From Scilla litardierei (taxonomy: Eukaryota > Streptophyta > Magnoliopsida > Asparagales > Asparagaceae), in NCBI GenBank assembly GCA_030789695.1, contig CM061132.1, positions 159,074,817-159,138,816 on the forward strand: DNA of 64,000 nt. The letters run 5' to 3'. The notes beneath the pieces are model-generated. The model worked only from the letters and a program-made list of their open reading frames with translations. It was not told where the DNA came from and made no database searches. Below, piece by piece: positions 55,131 to 64,000 of this stretch (its first letter is position 1; each line of letters starts with the position of its first letter). The translations under genes and the position numbers were made by a program.

Positions 55131-55499
55131 ATTATCGAAGCCATGCTAGGTGTGTGTGTGTGTGATTTTTGTGGTAATTCATCATAGGGTTCATCTCTAG
55201 GAGAAAGAGATAAAAAAAGAAGAAAAGAAAAAAATAAAAACACGATGAAAACGACTCAAAAACGAAGAAAAAGACGCAAATGACGCACGAAGTGCGACTC
55301 CCCCAAGCTGAAACTTGCATTGCCCTCAATGCAATAAAAGTGAATACGGGAGGGCAATGAAAATGGGGGGATACGCACCTACACAAAAAGAAACGAAAAA
55401 CAAGGAAAACACACATACGAAAAAGGAATATAAAGAAAATCACACAACACGACAGATTTCTTCCCGTGGATTCGACATCTGGACTCCCAGATTTTACTA

Positions 55500-56507
55500 C
55501 TTGTACGGACTCTTGCGCTTGAGAGAAGCACCTTTTCGGAGCCCACCACTGATCATGGTAATGAGAGATTATGGAAGTCGCCTCAGTTTCATGAATGCAT
55601 CTTCGTATTACCCCATCATTACAGGTCTTGTACAAATAGGGGTCGTCCCAATAGAATTTACGGACCTCATGAAAGAATTTCTTCTTCTGTTGATAGCTCA
55701 CGTTGTGGGGGACAATGGCACAAGTCAGATAATTTGCGATGTCAGCGTACCAAGGAGTCCAAGCGGAAGAGATGGAGAAGAGATGCTCGTCAGGGAGCGA
55801 GTCGTCAACCGGAGTGGTGTTCAAATCGAGAGGAGGCATTCTAGACAAGTGATCGGCAACGACATTCTCCGCCCCCTTCTTGTCTTTAATCTCCAGGTCG
55901 AATTCCTGGAGGAGGAGAATCCACCTAATGAGCCGTGACTTAGCCTCCTTCTTGTTCAATAGGTACTTGAGAGCCGCGTGATCTGTGTGCATGATCACCT
56001 TCGCACCAACGAGATATTGCCGGAACTTGTCCATGGCATAGATGACTGCTAGCAATTCTTTTTCCGTGGTCGTATAATTTCTTTGGGCAACGTCAAGGGT
56101 CTTGCTCGTATAATAAATAACATGCAGATTTTTATCCTTCCTCTGTCCCAAGACGGCTCCAACGCGTAATCGCTAGCATCACACATTAACTTGAAGGGCA
56201 GGTTCCAGTCCGGCGGCTGAATCACGGGTGTGGAAATCAAGGCTTGCTTCAGGAGGTGGAAGGCTTCCATACACTCGTCGTTGAAGACGAAAGGTGCATC
56301 CTTCACAAGGAGTTGAGTCAATGGCTGGGAAATCTTGGAGAAGTCTTTTATGAAGCGACGGTAGAATCCTGCATGCCCTAGAAATCCACGGACCCCTCGA
56401 AGATTGAGTGGTGGTGGAAGCTTTTCAATCACCTCAACTTTTGCCTTATCTACCTCGATTCCTCTCGAAGAAATGACGTGTCCCAGCACAACTCCTTCTT
56501 GGACCAT
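55500..56507 (-). pseudogene. RNase H and truncated integrase of Athila-like element
   Basis: Read right to left: [30 protein letters not shown], a frameshift near 56150, then [32 protein letters not shown] text and [20 protein letters not shown]. Integrase begins with the zinc-binding region ([20 protein letters not shown], near 55640) and then breaks off into non-coding sequence at about 55520, so its catalytic core is absent. Confidence 0.88.
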
Positions 56508-56522
56508 GAAATGGCATTTCTC

Positions 56523-57343
56523 CTAGTTCAGGACCAGACCCTTGTCTTGACACCTCTCCAGGACTTTAGTTAGATTGCCAAGGCATGAGTCAAACTCAGT
56601 TCCATAGACGGAAAAATCGTCTATGAAAACCTCCATGATATCCTGGGAGTAGTCGGAGAAGATTGCGGACATTAGTCTTTGGAAAGTAGCCGGGGCGTTA
56701 CAAAGCCCAAACGGCATTCTTCTATAAGCATATGTCCTAAACGGACAGGTGAAAGTCGTCTTCTCCTGGTCATCATTATGGATGGGGATGTGAAGAAAAC
56801 CGGAGTACCCGTCCATGAAGCAGAAGTAGTTGTGCTTTGCCAGCCTCTCGAGCATCTGATCAATGAAAGGGAGAGGGTAGTGATCCTTCCTCGTTTCCTG
56901 TAGTCAATGCACATCCGGTACCCTGTAACGGTCCTTGTAGGTATGAGCTCGTTTTTCTCGTTTCGAATCACCGTCATTCCACCTTTCTTGGGTACAACGT
57001 GCACCGGGCTAACCCAGCGACTGTCGGAGATAGGGTATATGATACCGGCATGTAGAAGCCTAACAATCTCCTTTTTGACCACCTCCATCATGATGGGATT
57101 TAGTCTCCGTTGCGGCTCAATAGCGGAGACTTGCTCGTCTTCAAGCAGAATTCGGTGTGAGCAAAGCCCCAAGCTCACTCCTTTCAAGTGTTCAATTGCA
57201 TACACGAAAACACTTTTAAACCTTTTTAAAACACCAAGAAGTTTGGTCATCTGGTCTTCAGGCAGCGAGGAGTTCACTATGATCGGCAGTGTCGAATCCT
57301 TCCCCAGATATTCATATTTCAGTCCTGGAGGCAACTCTTTCAT
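56523..57343 (-). pseudogene. Reverse transcriptase of Athila-like element
   Basis: LKELPPGLKYEYLG-like start, then PQRRLNPIMMEVVKKEIVRL, GIIYPISDSRWVSPVHVVPK and RNEKNELIPTRTVTGYRMCI give the Athila signature. A frameshift near 56880 separates the palm: FCFMDGYSGFLHIPIHNDDQ, FTCPFRTYAYRRMPFGLCNA and the catalytic FIDDFSVYG (about 56600). A stop at 56523 splits it from RNase H. Confidence 0.92.
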
Positions 57344-58248
57344 CCAACTTCATGGGGTCCCGACGCATACTTTTCAAGCTGAGCATCCTCCAGTGAAAGT
57401 ATTTCCTCGTGGATCTCTCGAAAGCTAGCATCCCGAATTTCACTCTCCGCCTTGGTCTCGCTTGGTAAAGCCTTACAAGGTAACGAGGGGGCAACAGGGG
57501 AAGGCTCTGGGTCTTTCTCAAGCTCATAATAATTATCCGGGAAGAAGGCTTCAACGCGAAAACAGGTTTCAACAGTCGATGGTCCCCCACCACTGCTTCC
57601 AGCTTCCTCATTCCCCCAAGATCTGGGATGCTCTATAGAAGTCTGCAAGGAATAGATCGATTCCTGTTCAACGTACTCGACAGACTCTGCCTGGTAGTTC
57701 TCCTGACAAAACCCCTTATAGGTGAACAATCCCCCCACTGAATTCGGAACTGGGTGCATCAAAATACGCCACCTCACACGGAGGGAGGAGAGTTGTTGCT
57801 GGATGCTGCTGCGTATCATGATATCTTTTCTGATTTTCCACAGCAGTAGACAGAAGGGATAGAACGTTTGAAGCACATAGGGATTTTGTCAAACTCTGTG
57901 CCAAACAGCGGACGTGGTGTGAATGATCCCAGATATCGCCCGAAACGGCACACAACATCCTTGTCGGGGAGTAGAAAACCTGTGAGAAAAGGAGGGAGGG
58001 AGAACTGCACGGATAGAAAACACGTCAAAAGCACCGGTTGCATAAATGGGAGGTGAGGAGTAGCGATGGCGGTATGGCAACTCAATCAGCCAATTATTTA
58101 CAACTAATATTTACAATATGTCCAAGTAAAATCAAAAAGTGTAGAATGCGATAATTATCACGAGATAGAGATGTGAGCTAGACTCAAGGGTTTAAAAGAT
58201 CCAAAAATAACAAGCACGTTGCCTCCCTGGCAACGGCGCCATAAAGCT
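57344..58248 (-). other. Leader region of Athila-like element (gag and protease missing)
   Basis: 900 bp between primer site and RT, where 2-3 kb of gag and protease are expected. Only an acidic stretch just before RT (EPSPVAPSLPCKALPSETKA, about 57450-57520) is open; the rest has no motif. Confidence 0.6.
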
Positions 58249-59929
58249 TGACGTCCCCCACGGCTTCGTGTGTGATCATGCAAGTGCAATATTGGATATG
58301 GGGGCGTGAGATTTAAATATTTATAACCGTAAGCGCACGGTGTTGTAGTGTGGCTTGGGGGTCGAACTCATGGAGGCGTGGTTGCGCTTGTGTCAGAAAG
58401 GACCAAATTCACCCCATGGGTGAGCTAGCCCGAATCGGTAGATGTGTTGTCACAGAAATAGAATGCGAGGGATAAACAATATAAAGGGAAACCCGGGACT
58501 TCGGTTTCCACCCTATCATGTGATTCTCGCTAATACGACCGACGGATGGGATAACGATCGGAATTAGGGTCAAATGGTGAGACGTTGCCTCTAAGAGTGA
58601 TACCAGCGTCCCATGGGCCCGATATTCCGGTCGGTGCCCAGGATGATACGCCGGACTACCCGGGTTCGGTCAGTGGGCATTCCCATGTCCATTAACACTG
58701 ACCGACTCCGGGAGCACTAAGCTCGCAACGATAACTCCCAACATCTCATCCTGCCGCTCCCGCGCGCTAGGATTCGATGTCTACGCTATGGGCATGAGCT
58801 ATGGCTAGGGAGTCAACCGCCAAGTTTATTTCCCCTTGGCCCAACGGTCAAAGGCGGTCTTTTTTCCGCTGATGACAATAAAACACCCCGCGTAACCGAT
58901 AAATTCCTAATCCCTATCGATATCCTAGTCCTATGGACGCATTAGGGAGAACCCACGAAGGGGTTTCCACCAAAATCCCAGATTTGGGAACTACTCACAC
59001 ATTTTAGGTAAAAAGAAATCTAAATGAAAATCGACCATTAAAAACATAATCCGGCGATTGAAAAGTAGTAAAAGCAATGCAAATAACACTATATTAAAGT
59101 TTGGTAAAGATCAGACAACTTACAAATATCAAATAAATTCCAGCCGTCACAAAATGGAGAGAAAACAGAAAAAATACAACAGCCCTCGTTTCTGGAAACC
59201 TAGGGCTTATATATATAGAAAACGACGTCACCCGATCGGGTGAAGAATCACCCGATCAGGTGACCTGCTTCGTTAATCGGCAGCGGTCTTCAGAAACTTC
59301 ACCCGGTCAGACGACACGATCGGTTGGAGGAAGCAGCTCGTCGTTTGGATCTTGGTGTCGTCGGGTGAACCGATCGGTTGATAAATCAACCGATCAGTTG
59401 GAATTTTCTCCCAAAAAGACAGAAACTTCGGATGTTTTGGCACGGTCTGCTGGCGGTCGGGTGAGCTCTCCGGGCCATCTGTTTGGGGAAATTGGCTACA
59501 GATGAACCGATCGGGTGATGGTCACCCGATCGGTTAGAGTTCAGCTTCAAATTCCCGAGAGATCAGTCGGGCTGAACCGGTCTCCGACCCGGTCGGTTGA
59601 CACTCACTTCGCTTCAGCTGCTGTCCGGGTCGTGCACGCGTACATCACCCGATCGGTTGGCTGTATCCAACCGATCGGGTGGGGGCCTGAAAGATAGAAG
59701 CTTTGTCGTTTGACCCCCCGGATCACACGTGACTCCTTCAGTTGCTCCGGGGACATGTGATATCTTCGTTATGTATCCCCTATGCTGGCAAACTCCTGCA
59801 AACACGCAAAAAACACGGAAAAGTGAAAGAAAACTAAAAAATACGAGAAAACGGATATGAGACGGCGGAAAATAACGGAAAAACACGAAGGAGACGTGCG
59901 TGAATATGTAAAATATACACATACGTCAA
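58249..59929 (-). repeat. 5' LTR of Athila-like element
   Basis: 1681 bp, colinear with 52304-53983, with the palindrome cluster at 59225-59680. Confidence 0.93.
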
Positions 59930-59934
59930 CCCTC

Positions 59935-60512
59935 CCTCTGTTCTGATACTTCTTTGGAACAAAGAATCTAGGGGCGCACTACTATCTCTCGGCGAGAAGA
60001 AAGCGACCTCTAGTCTTGGGCTTGCCAGGGAAGATTAAGGGTTGGAAGGAGAGGTATGCGTTCGTCTCAACGTCCAAGGATCTAGCGTCGAGGTCGAACT
60101 GAGGCGTACTAAATCCGAAGGCGTACTAAATTCGGAGGCGAACATGAATGTCCACCTCGATGCAGACGATGCTGAGCGGGCTAGGATCATGCAGGAAGTC
60201 CCCGAGGCAGACATGCAGTACGAGAAACTTGCCAAGGAGGAGATGATAGTATGGCACATCTGGCCAGAAGGTAATCCGAGCTTTGTAGTTGGCGTTCCTA
60301 ATTTGCTCGCCATGATCTATTTTCTTCTTGCAGGTGAGACGATGAGCTTGCCAATGGAAGAGCTTGGGATGCTTGCCTCGGAGCATGCAGCCAAGCAGAC
60401 AGCAAAGGGCGGCCCGAAGAGAGTTCGGGAGGGATCGTCGACGGCGAAAGCCGAGAAGCTCATCCAGACGAAGAGGACGAAGGTGGTGGAGGCCAGGATG
60501 CCTCAGGCCCTT
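59935..60512 (+). pseudogene. Tat-like gag gene, piece 3
   Basis: Continues piece 2 after the ACCCT duplication. A TGA stands near 59946, then FFGTKNLGAHYYLSARRKRP and LPGKIKGWKERYAFVS, the K-GWK-R-FFV motif of the putative gypsy-type transposon domain. Stops follow near 60100. A second frame from about 60042 to the insertion at 60512 reads a charged helix (DADDAERARIMQEVPEADMQ) and a Lys-rich tail. Cut by the next element. Confidence 0.75.
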
Positions 60513-62196
60513 TGACAGTCGTGGCAGACACCTGTCGTCCTATGATTCGGGATATAAATTGCATATTTCCCCCCCTAACTACTCCCATTTTGTGCCAAAG
60601 ATTAGGCTTAATTGTGCTCTTTTTGGGTATATTTTCATTTCATATCAATTTTACGGCTTATTCTCATTCTTGGCACAAAATACGTTTTTTATCGTCTTTA
60701 TTGGCTTCCTATTATTTTTCATATGCTCCTGGTATTATTGTGATTATATGGTCAATTTTTGAGAATTATTGGTGCATTGGAATATTTTATATAGCTTATT
60801 TGGAGGTCAATAGTGTTTTTATAATAGTCATTATATTTATTTTTACATCAAATGGACTAATTTCTTCTTCCTATATTTTTCAGGTATTCCTGGGAGTCTT
60901 AGAGATTTTCCAGAATTTTTTGGGATTTTTCTGAGATTTCTAGGTATTTTTTTGGAATTAAATGAAGGAGAAAAGTGGGAGAAAAGCCATGAAAAAAAAA
61001 TTCATTGGGGGCGCCACGTGGCGCCATCTGTGCCGTCCGCTGGGCAGTTGGGCTGCTGTAATAATTTTATATATAAAAAAAAAACTTTTTCAGCGGGTCG
61101 GCCCAGTGGCCGGCCCGCTTGGCCGCTCATTCTTTAAAAAAAAAATTTATAAAAAAAAACGCCTTGCGAGCGGGCCGGCCCAGCTGGCCGGCCCGCCCGC
61201 GAAATTTAGAAGCGGGGAAGCCCGCTTCGCTGAACGCGCGCGCTGCTTGAGCGGGGGCGGGCAGCGGGGCGCCCGCCCCCCCGAAACTCGACCCGATACG
61301 GGTTAAAGGGCCCTGTTGCGTTTTTTGAAAAGCTCTCTAGGTTTTGGTTCGTTTTTGCGGCTGTTCTTGGCGTTTTTTAGGGTTCTTGATGGGGGTTTTC
61401 TTCCCCAAAGGCTAGGGGGAAGCTTGGAGGCCATTGGAGCTTGGGGAAAGCTTGGAGGAGGTGCTAAAGTGGAAGGGAGGCTCATTTGGGGAGAGCTTGG
61501 GTGATATCTTTCTTCCCCACTTTTGTAAATTGATATCTCACTTTTGTATGAAACTTTGATGAATCTTTTGAATGAAATTTACATCTTGTTTGCTATGATT
61601 GTGTAGTGTTAGTGTGCTTGGGTGGTGATTCATTGGGTTGGATGTTAATGTTTGCCCTAATTCCCTCTTGCCCAATTTTCATTGTTGATGTTGGAAGTAT
61701 AATTAGGGCACAATTTTATTGGCCAAGTCCCGAGAGGGCAATTTGAGAAAATGTCATGCTCGTAATTTGATTAGTGTTCGATTATACGTCCATCCCTATT
61801 GCTAATTGTGATGTCTTTTATTGTTAAATTCTCCGATTGGGCTTCCTTAGCCGGATGACCAATTGAAGTATATGAGGGTAATTTGTGCTTAATTAACACC
61901 AACATTAGTGAATTCACAACCCATGCTCCTCGCCTTGCTACCCTAATTTCTCCTTTTGGCTCTCTAACCCTAGACACTTAGGTTAGATTTTTAGTTTCTC
62001 CACACGTTTTTCACACTTCCACCCATCGTAATTGAGATTATTGTAGCACGCTATTATTTTCTTTATCGATCAAAATTTTGTGAACGTAGAACGACTTGTC
62101 CCTGTGATCCGACCCGGTACTCACCGGTTATTTTTAGTGCATTGACACTCCTACGCTTGGGAGCGGAAGGCGTGCACTTGCGCGTTTTCCGAGTCA
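60513..62196 (+). repeat. 5' LTR of second Athila-type element
   Basis: About 1684 bp; the start is inferred from TG...CA ends and the break in the host gene. Contains GGCGCCACGTGGCGCC (61010-61025), two GGCCGGCC palindromes (about 61093-61122, 61172-61202) and a GC-rich zone to 61300, then a T/A-rich downstream half. Confidence 0.75.
61010..61025. promoter_or_regulatory. 16-bp perfect palindrome with G-box core
   Basis: GGCGCCACGTGGCGCC: a CACGTG G-box flanked by GGCGCC, in the upstream part of an LTR where enhancer elements lie. Confidence 0.7.
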
Positions 62197-62202
62197 ACCA
62201 AT

Positions 62203-62220
62203 TGGCGCCGTTGCCGGGGA
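62203..62220 (+). other. Primer-binding site of second Athila-type element
   Basis: TGGCGCCGTTGCCGGGGA, the standard site of Athila/Tat-type elements, 6 nt after the LTR end. Confidence 0.9.
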
Positions 62221-62371
62221 CAACGGTTTCTAGTATTAGCAATCTTTGATTGATTTTGAAATATTTAGTGTGATACTTCTATCTTTTAGTGTGTGTCTTT
62301 TCGTTTATTTATTTTCCTTTTATTGAGTCTTTTGGTTGTTATTTTCATTTTCTTGGAATTTTTTTTTTACC

Positions 62372-64000
62372 ATGGCATCATCTTCAGATTTTTCGGACGT
62401 TGATTTGGAGGATATCCCACTTCCGCCATACTTTCATGGCACGGAGTGGGAGAACCCTCACTTACATATTAAAAATTTTGAAGATTGGATGCATTCATGT
62501 CTTGGTGGGAATATCGATGATGATTGCATATATTTTAGATTCTTTCCCGATTCTTTACAGGATGATGCTAGACTTTGGTTTGATTCTTTGTCTCTGGACT
62601 CACATTTTACTTGGTTGTCATTTCAGGCTGAATTTCTCCGAGTATTTTTGCCTATCTTTTTGGAGCAGGTACATGGGCGGCAGGCCATGGAGCATGTAGC
62701 GAGCTTTATCCAGGCTGAGTGGGAGGCCTACCATCAGGCTTGGCAGAGATTCACTGATTTGGTGCTTGCATGCCCACACCAGAGCTTTCACGAGGATCAT
62801 CTTCTGCAGATCTTCTACACAGGGTTATCGCCATCTGGGCGAGATTTGGTGCAGATGAGCTGCGGTGGAGAGTTCTTTGATTATTCGACCGAGGATTCTT
62901 GGTTGTACCTGAGAGACCTTGCAGAGTGGGAGCAGACTGAGCCATCTGAAGAGCCGTCACTTGGATATGAGGATGATGGCCAGTCCCAGTTTCCACTTCA
63001 GGATGCAGAGCTGCAGGTCCAGTGCCAGCCTGAGGAGCCAGCTGAGGGCTCATTCCAGTGCGACTCTATGGATTATCTAGAGAGACCTGTGAAGAGGGTG
63101 CATTGGGGCCAAGTAGAAGAGTTTGAGCATATATATATTGAGGAGTCAGAGGAGACAGATGACGGAGTGCGTGTCGACCACGACGGTGACACGGTGCATT
63201 TTCATTTTGAGGTTGATGAAGAAGTGGATGTGCATGATGGCCGAGAGCAGATCGAGTACACCATAGAGCCTGAGCCACATGCCACTTCAGAGTTAGCTTC
63301 ACAGGTCGAGGCGGTTGAGTATTTTGGGAGGACGACTGAGATGAGCTATTTCTGGGATGGCGAGGATGATGCGTGCTTGGATTTGCCCGAGACGTGTCTA
63401 CCTCCAGTCCTATCACAGATGTCACTTCCCTCGCCTCAGGAGGCGCACTTGCCAGTCATCGAGGAGGTTTGTGAGGAGCAGTTATCAGATGTGGGGAGTG
63501 CCGCAGAGATCGTTGATGTTGATATGGATGTCGAGGAGGATGATAGCGACGGGGATTGCGAGATGGTATATATTGAGCCCGAGCTCCCTCCTACTCCAGT
63601 TTTCTCTCTGCAGCCACTTCCACCTCCTCTTGAGGACTTGCATCATTCCGAGCCTAGCATCACATTTCAGGGAAGTTCCCATCTTTCTTTTCCCTCCACT
63701 CCCGAATCAAATTATTTACTTCCATATCATAATGATTCGGATTGTCGTCATTTGATCGTACATTCTTTTATTCATTTCGACGACCCATTTTGGCAAGCTT
63801 TTCACTTGGATGGGCGCTCTCGCCCAATTATTTTTGACACGACCTATCTCCCCCATTTTGCAGGAACCTATCACAAGGAGATGCTTGGGGTTGTGTCGCT
63901 TGCCATTGATGCCCGCAATGGAGGTAGGGCATTGGATGTGGCGACGCTCGCGGAGGAGCGTAAGGATATGATCGAGCAGTTGCCACCACCGTTATACATT
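62372..64000 (+). CDS. gag: Gag of second Athila-type element (open to window edge)
   Basis: ATG in ACCATGG context opens exactly 543 codons with no stop before base 64000. Residues about 15-190 are a retrotransposon gag core (HLHIKNFEDWMHSC, FRFFPDSLQDDARLWFDSLS, EWEAYHQAWQRFTDLVLACP, LLQIFYTGLSPSGRDLVQMS). Residues about 195-430 are unusually acidic (many Glu/Asp, e.g. YIEESEETDDGVRVDHDGD) with no zinc knuckle so far. Residues 430-543 look more folded (DDPFWQAFHLDGRSRPIIFD) and end without a recognised domain. The intact frame implies a recent insertion. Confidence 0.85.
   Translation, partial: MASSSDFSDVDLEDIPLPPYFHGTEWENPHLHIKNFEDWMHSCLGGNIDDDCIYFRFFPDSLQDDARLWFDSLSLDSHFTWLSFQAEFLRVFLPIFLEQVHGRQAMEHVASFIQAEWEAYHQAWQRFTDLVLACPHQSFHEDHLLQIFYTGLSPSGRDLVQMSCGGEFFDYSTEDSWLYLRDLAEWEQTEPSEEPSLGYEDDGQSQFPLQDAELQVQCQPEEPAEGSFQCDSMDYLERPVKRVHWGQVEEFEHIYIEESEETDDGVRVDHDGDTVHFHFEVDEEVDVHDGREQIEYTIEPEPHATSELASQVEAVEYFGRTTEMSYFWDGEDDACLDLPETCLPPVLSQMSLPSPQEAHLPVIEEVCEEQLSDVGSAAEIVDVDMDVEEDDSDGDCEMVYIEPELPPTPVFSLQPLPPPLEDLHHSEPSITFQGSSHLSFPSTPESNYLLPYHNDSDCRHLIVHSFIHFDDPFWQAFHLDGRSRPIIFDTTYLPHFAGTYHKEMLGVVSLAIDARNGGRALDVATLAEERKDMIEQLPPPLYI

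Larger units (their letters stand above)
52304..59929 (-). mobile_element. Athila-like Ty3/gypsy element, internally deleted
   Basis: LTRs 52304-53983 and 58249-59929 start TGACGTCCCCCACGGC and end ACATACGTCA; the ACCCT duplication is at 52299-52303 and 59930-59934. On the minus strand: primer site TGGCGCCGTTGCC (58229-58241), a short leader, RT, RNase H, a truncated integrase start, about 1.5 kb of non-coding DNA with two polypurine tracts, LTR. Gag, protease and most of integrase are missing. LTRs look about 95-96 % identical in the parts compared. Confidence 0.93.
60513..64000 (+). mobile_element. Second Athila-type element, plus strand, runs off window
   Basis: The LTR 60513-62196 begins TGACAGTCG and ends CCGAGTCA, followed by a TGGCGCCGTTGCCGGGGA primer site and a long gag frame. 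LTR length and the TGAC...GTCA ends are close to those of the element at 52304, but the sequence is different, so it is a separate family. It interrupts the Tat-like gene. The right LTR and target duplication are outside the window. Confidence 0.85.

Noticed and set aside
1..64000. A previously undescribed multi-gene functional system
   Set aside because: Apart from PHS1, all coding sequence belongs to recognisable LTR retrotransposons or their captured fragments; no cluster of unknown host genes is present.

Overview
The window is nuclear DNA from a seed plant, most likely an angiosperm with a large, repeat-rich genome. The evidence is one conventional plant gene with long introns, surrounded by plant-type LTR retrotransposons (Sirevirus and other copia, chromovirus, Tekay-like, Tat-like, Athila-like) nested inside one another. 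I see no bacterial-style operon, CRISPR array, rRNA gene or convincing tRNA gene. All alignments were made by eye.

Left third (1-17315, minus strand). This is the 5' half of PHS1, a dual-specificity phosphatase with an actin-fragmin-kinase-like domain. Eight coding exons read right to left, with consistent splice sites and phases, and the gene runs off the left edge. Its introns are inflated. The 4.2 kb intron 5 holds a foldback element split by a small LTR element (1795-4186, TSD CGCAC) that carries a fragment resembling a host TPR co-chaperone gene. The 11.1 kb intron 4 holds copia relics in both orientations and a chromovirus (7815-16063, TSD GTTTG), itself interrupted by a solo Sirevirus-type LTR (10316-12356, TSD ATCAA).

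Middle (17316-30152). Beyond the PHS1 start lie a possible MITE, a copia element on the minus strand (18244-25795, TSD TAACT) with 187-bp LTRs full of perfect hairpins, and an older copia relic. The copia element carries a long leader with an 11-copy GGGCTnnAGGCCCA array and two foldback MITEs set in dinucleotide repeats. Next comes the promoter and start of a Tat-like gag gene (putative gypsy-type transposon domain).

Right half (28.2-64 kb). The Tat-like gag gene is cut into three pieces (about 29931-30152, 51991-52303, 59935-60512) by three insertions: a 21.8 kb Tekay-like element with 3.4 kb LTRs and almost no coding capacity (30153-51985, TSD GAACG); an internally deleted Athila-like element (52304-59929, TSD ACCCT); and a second Athila-type element that starts at 60513 and runs off the right edge with an uninterrupted 543-codon gag frame. 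Inside the left LTR of the Tekay-like element sits a young Sirevirus (31039-43397, TSD AGAAG). It has gag, pol, palindromic CGG/CCG boxes in its LTRs and upstream of a third ORF in the envelope position, and several polypurine tracts.

The layout gives a relative history: Tat-like element first, then the Tekay-like and Athila-like insertions (LTRs roughly 95-97 % identical), then the Sirevirus (LTRs about 99.5 % identical). PHS1 is the only host gene I can support. I found no new multi-gene system; the most unusual signals are structural, namely palindrome arrays, gene capture and nesting.
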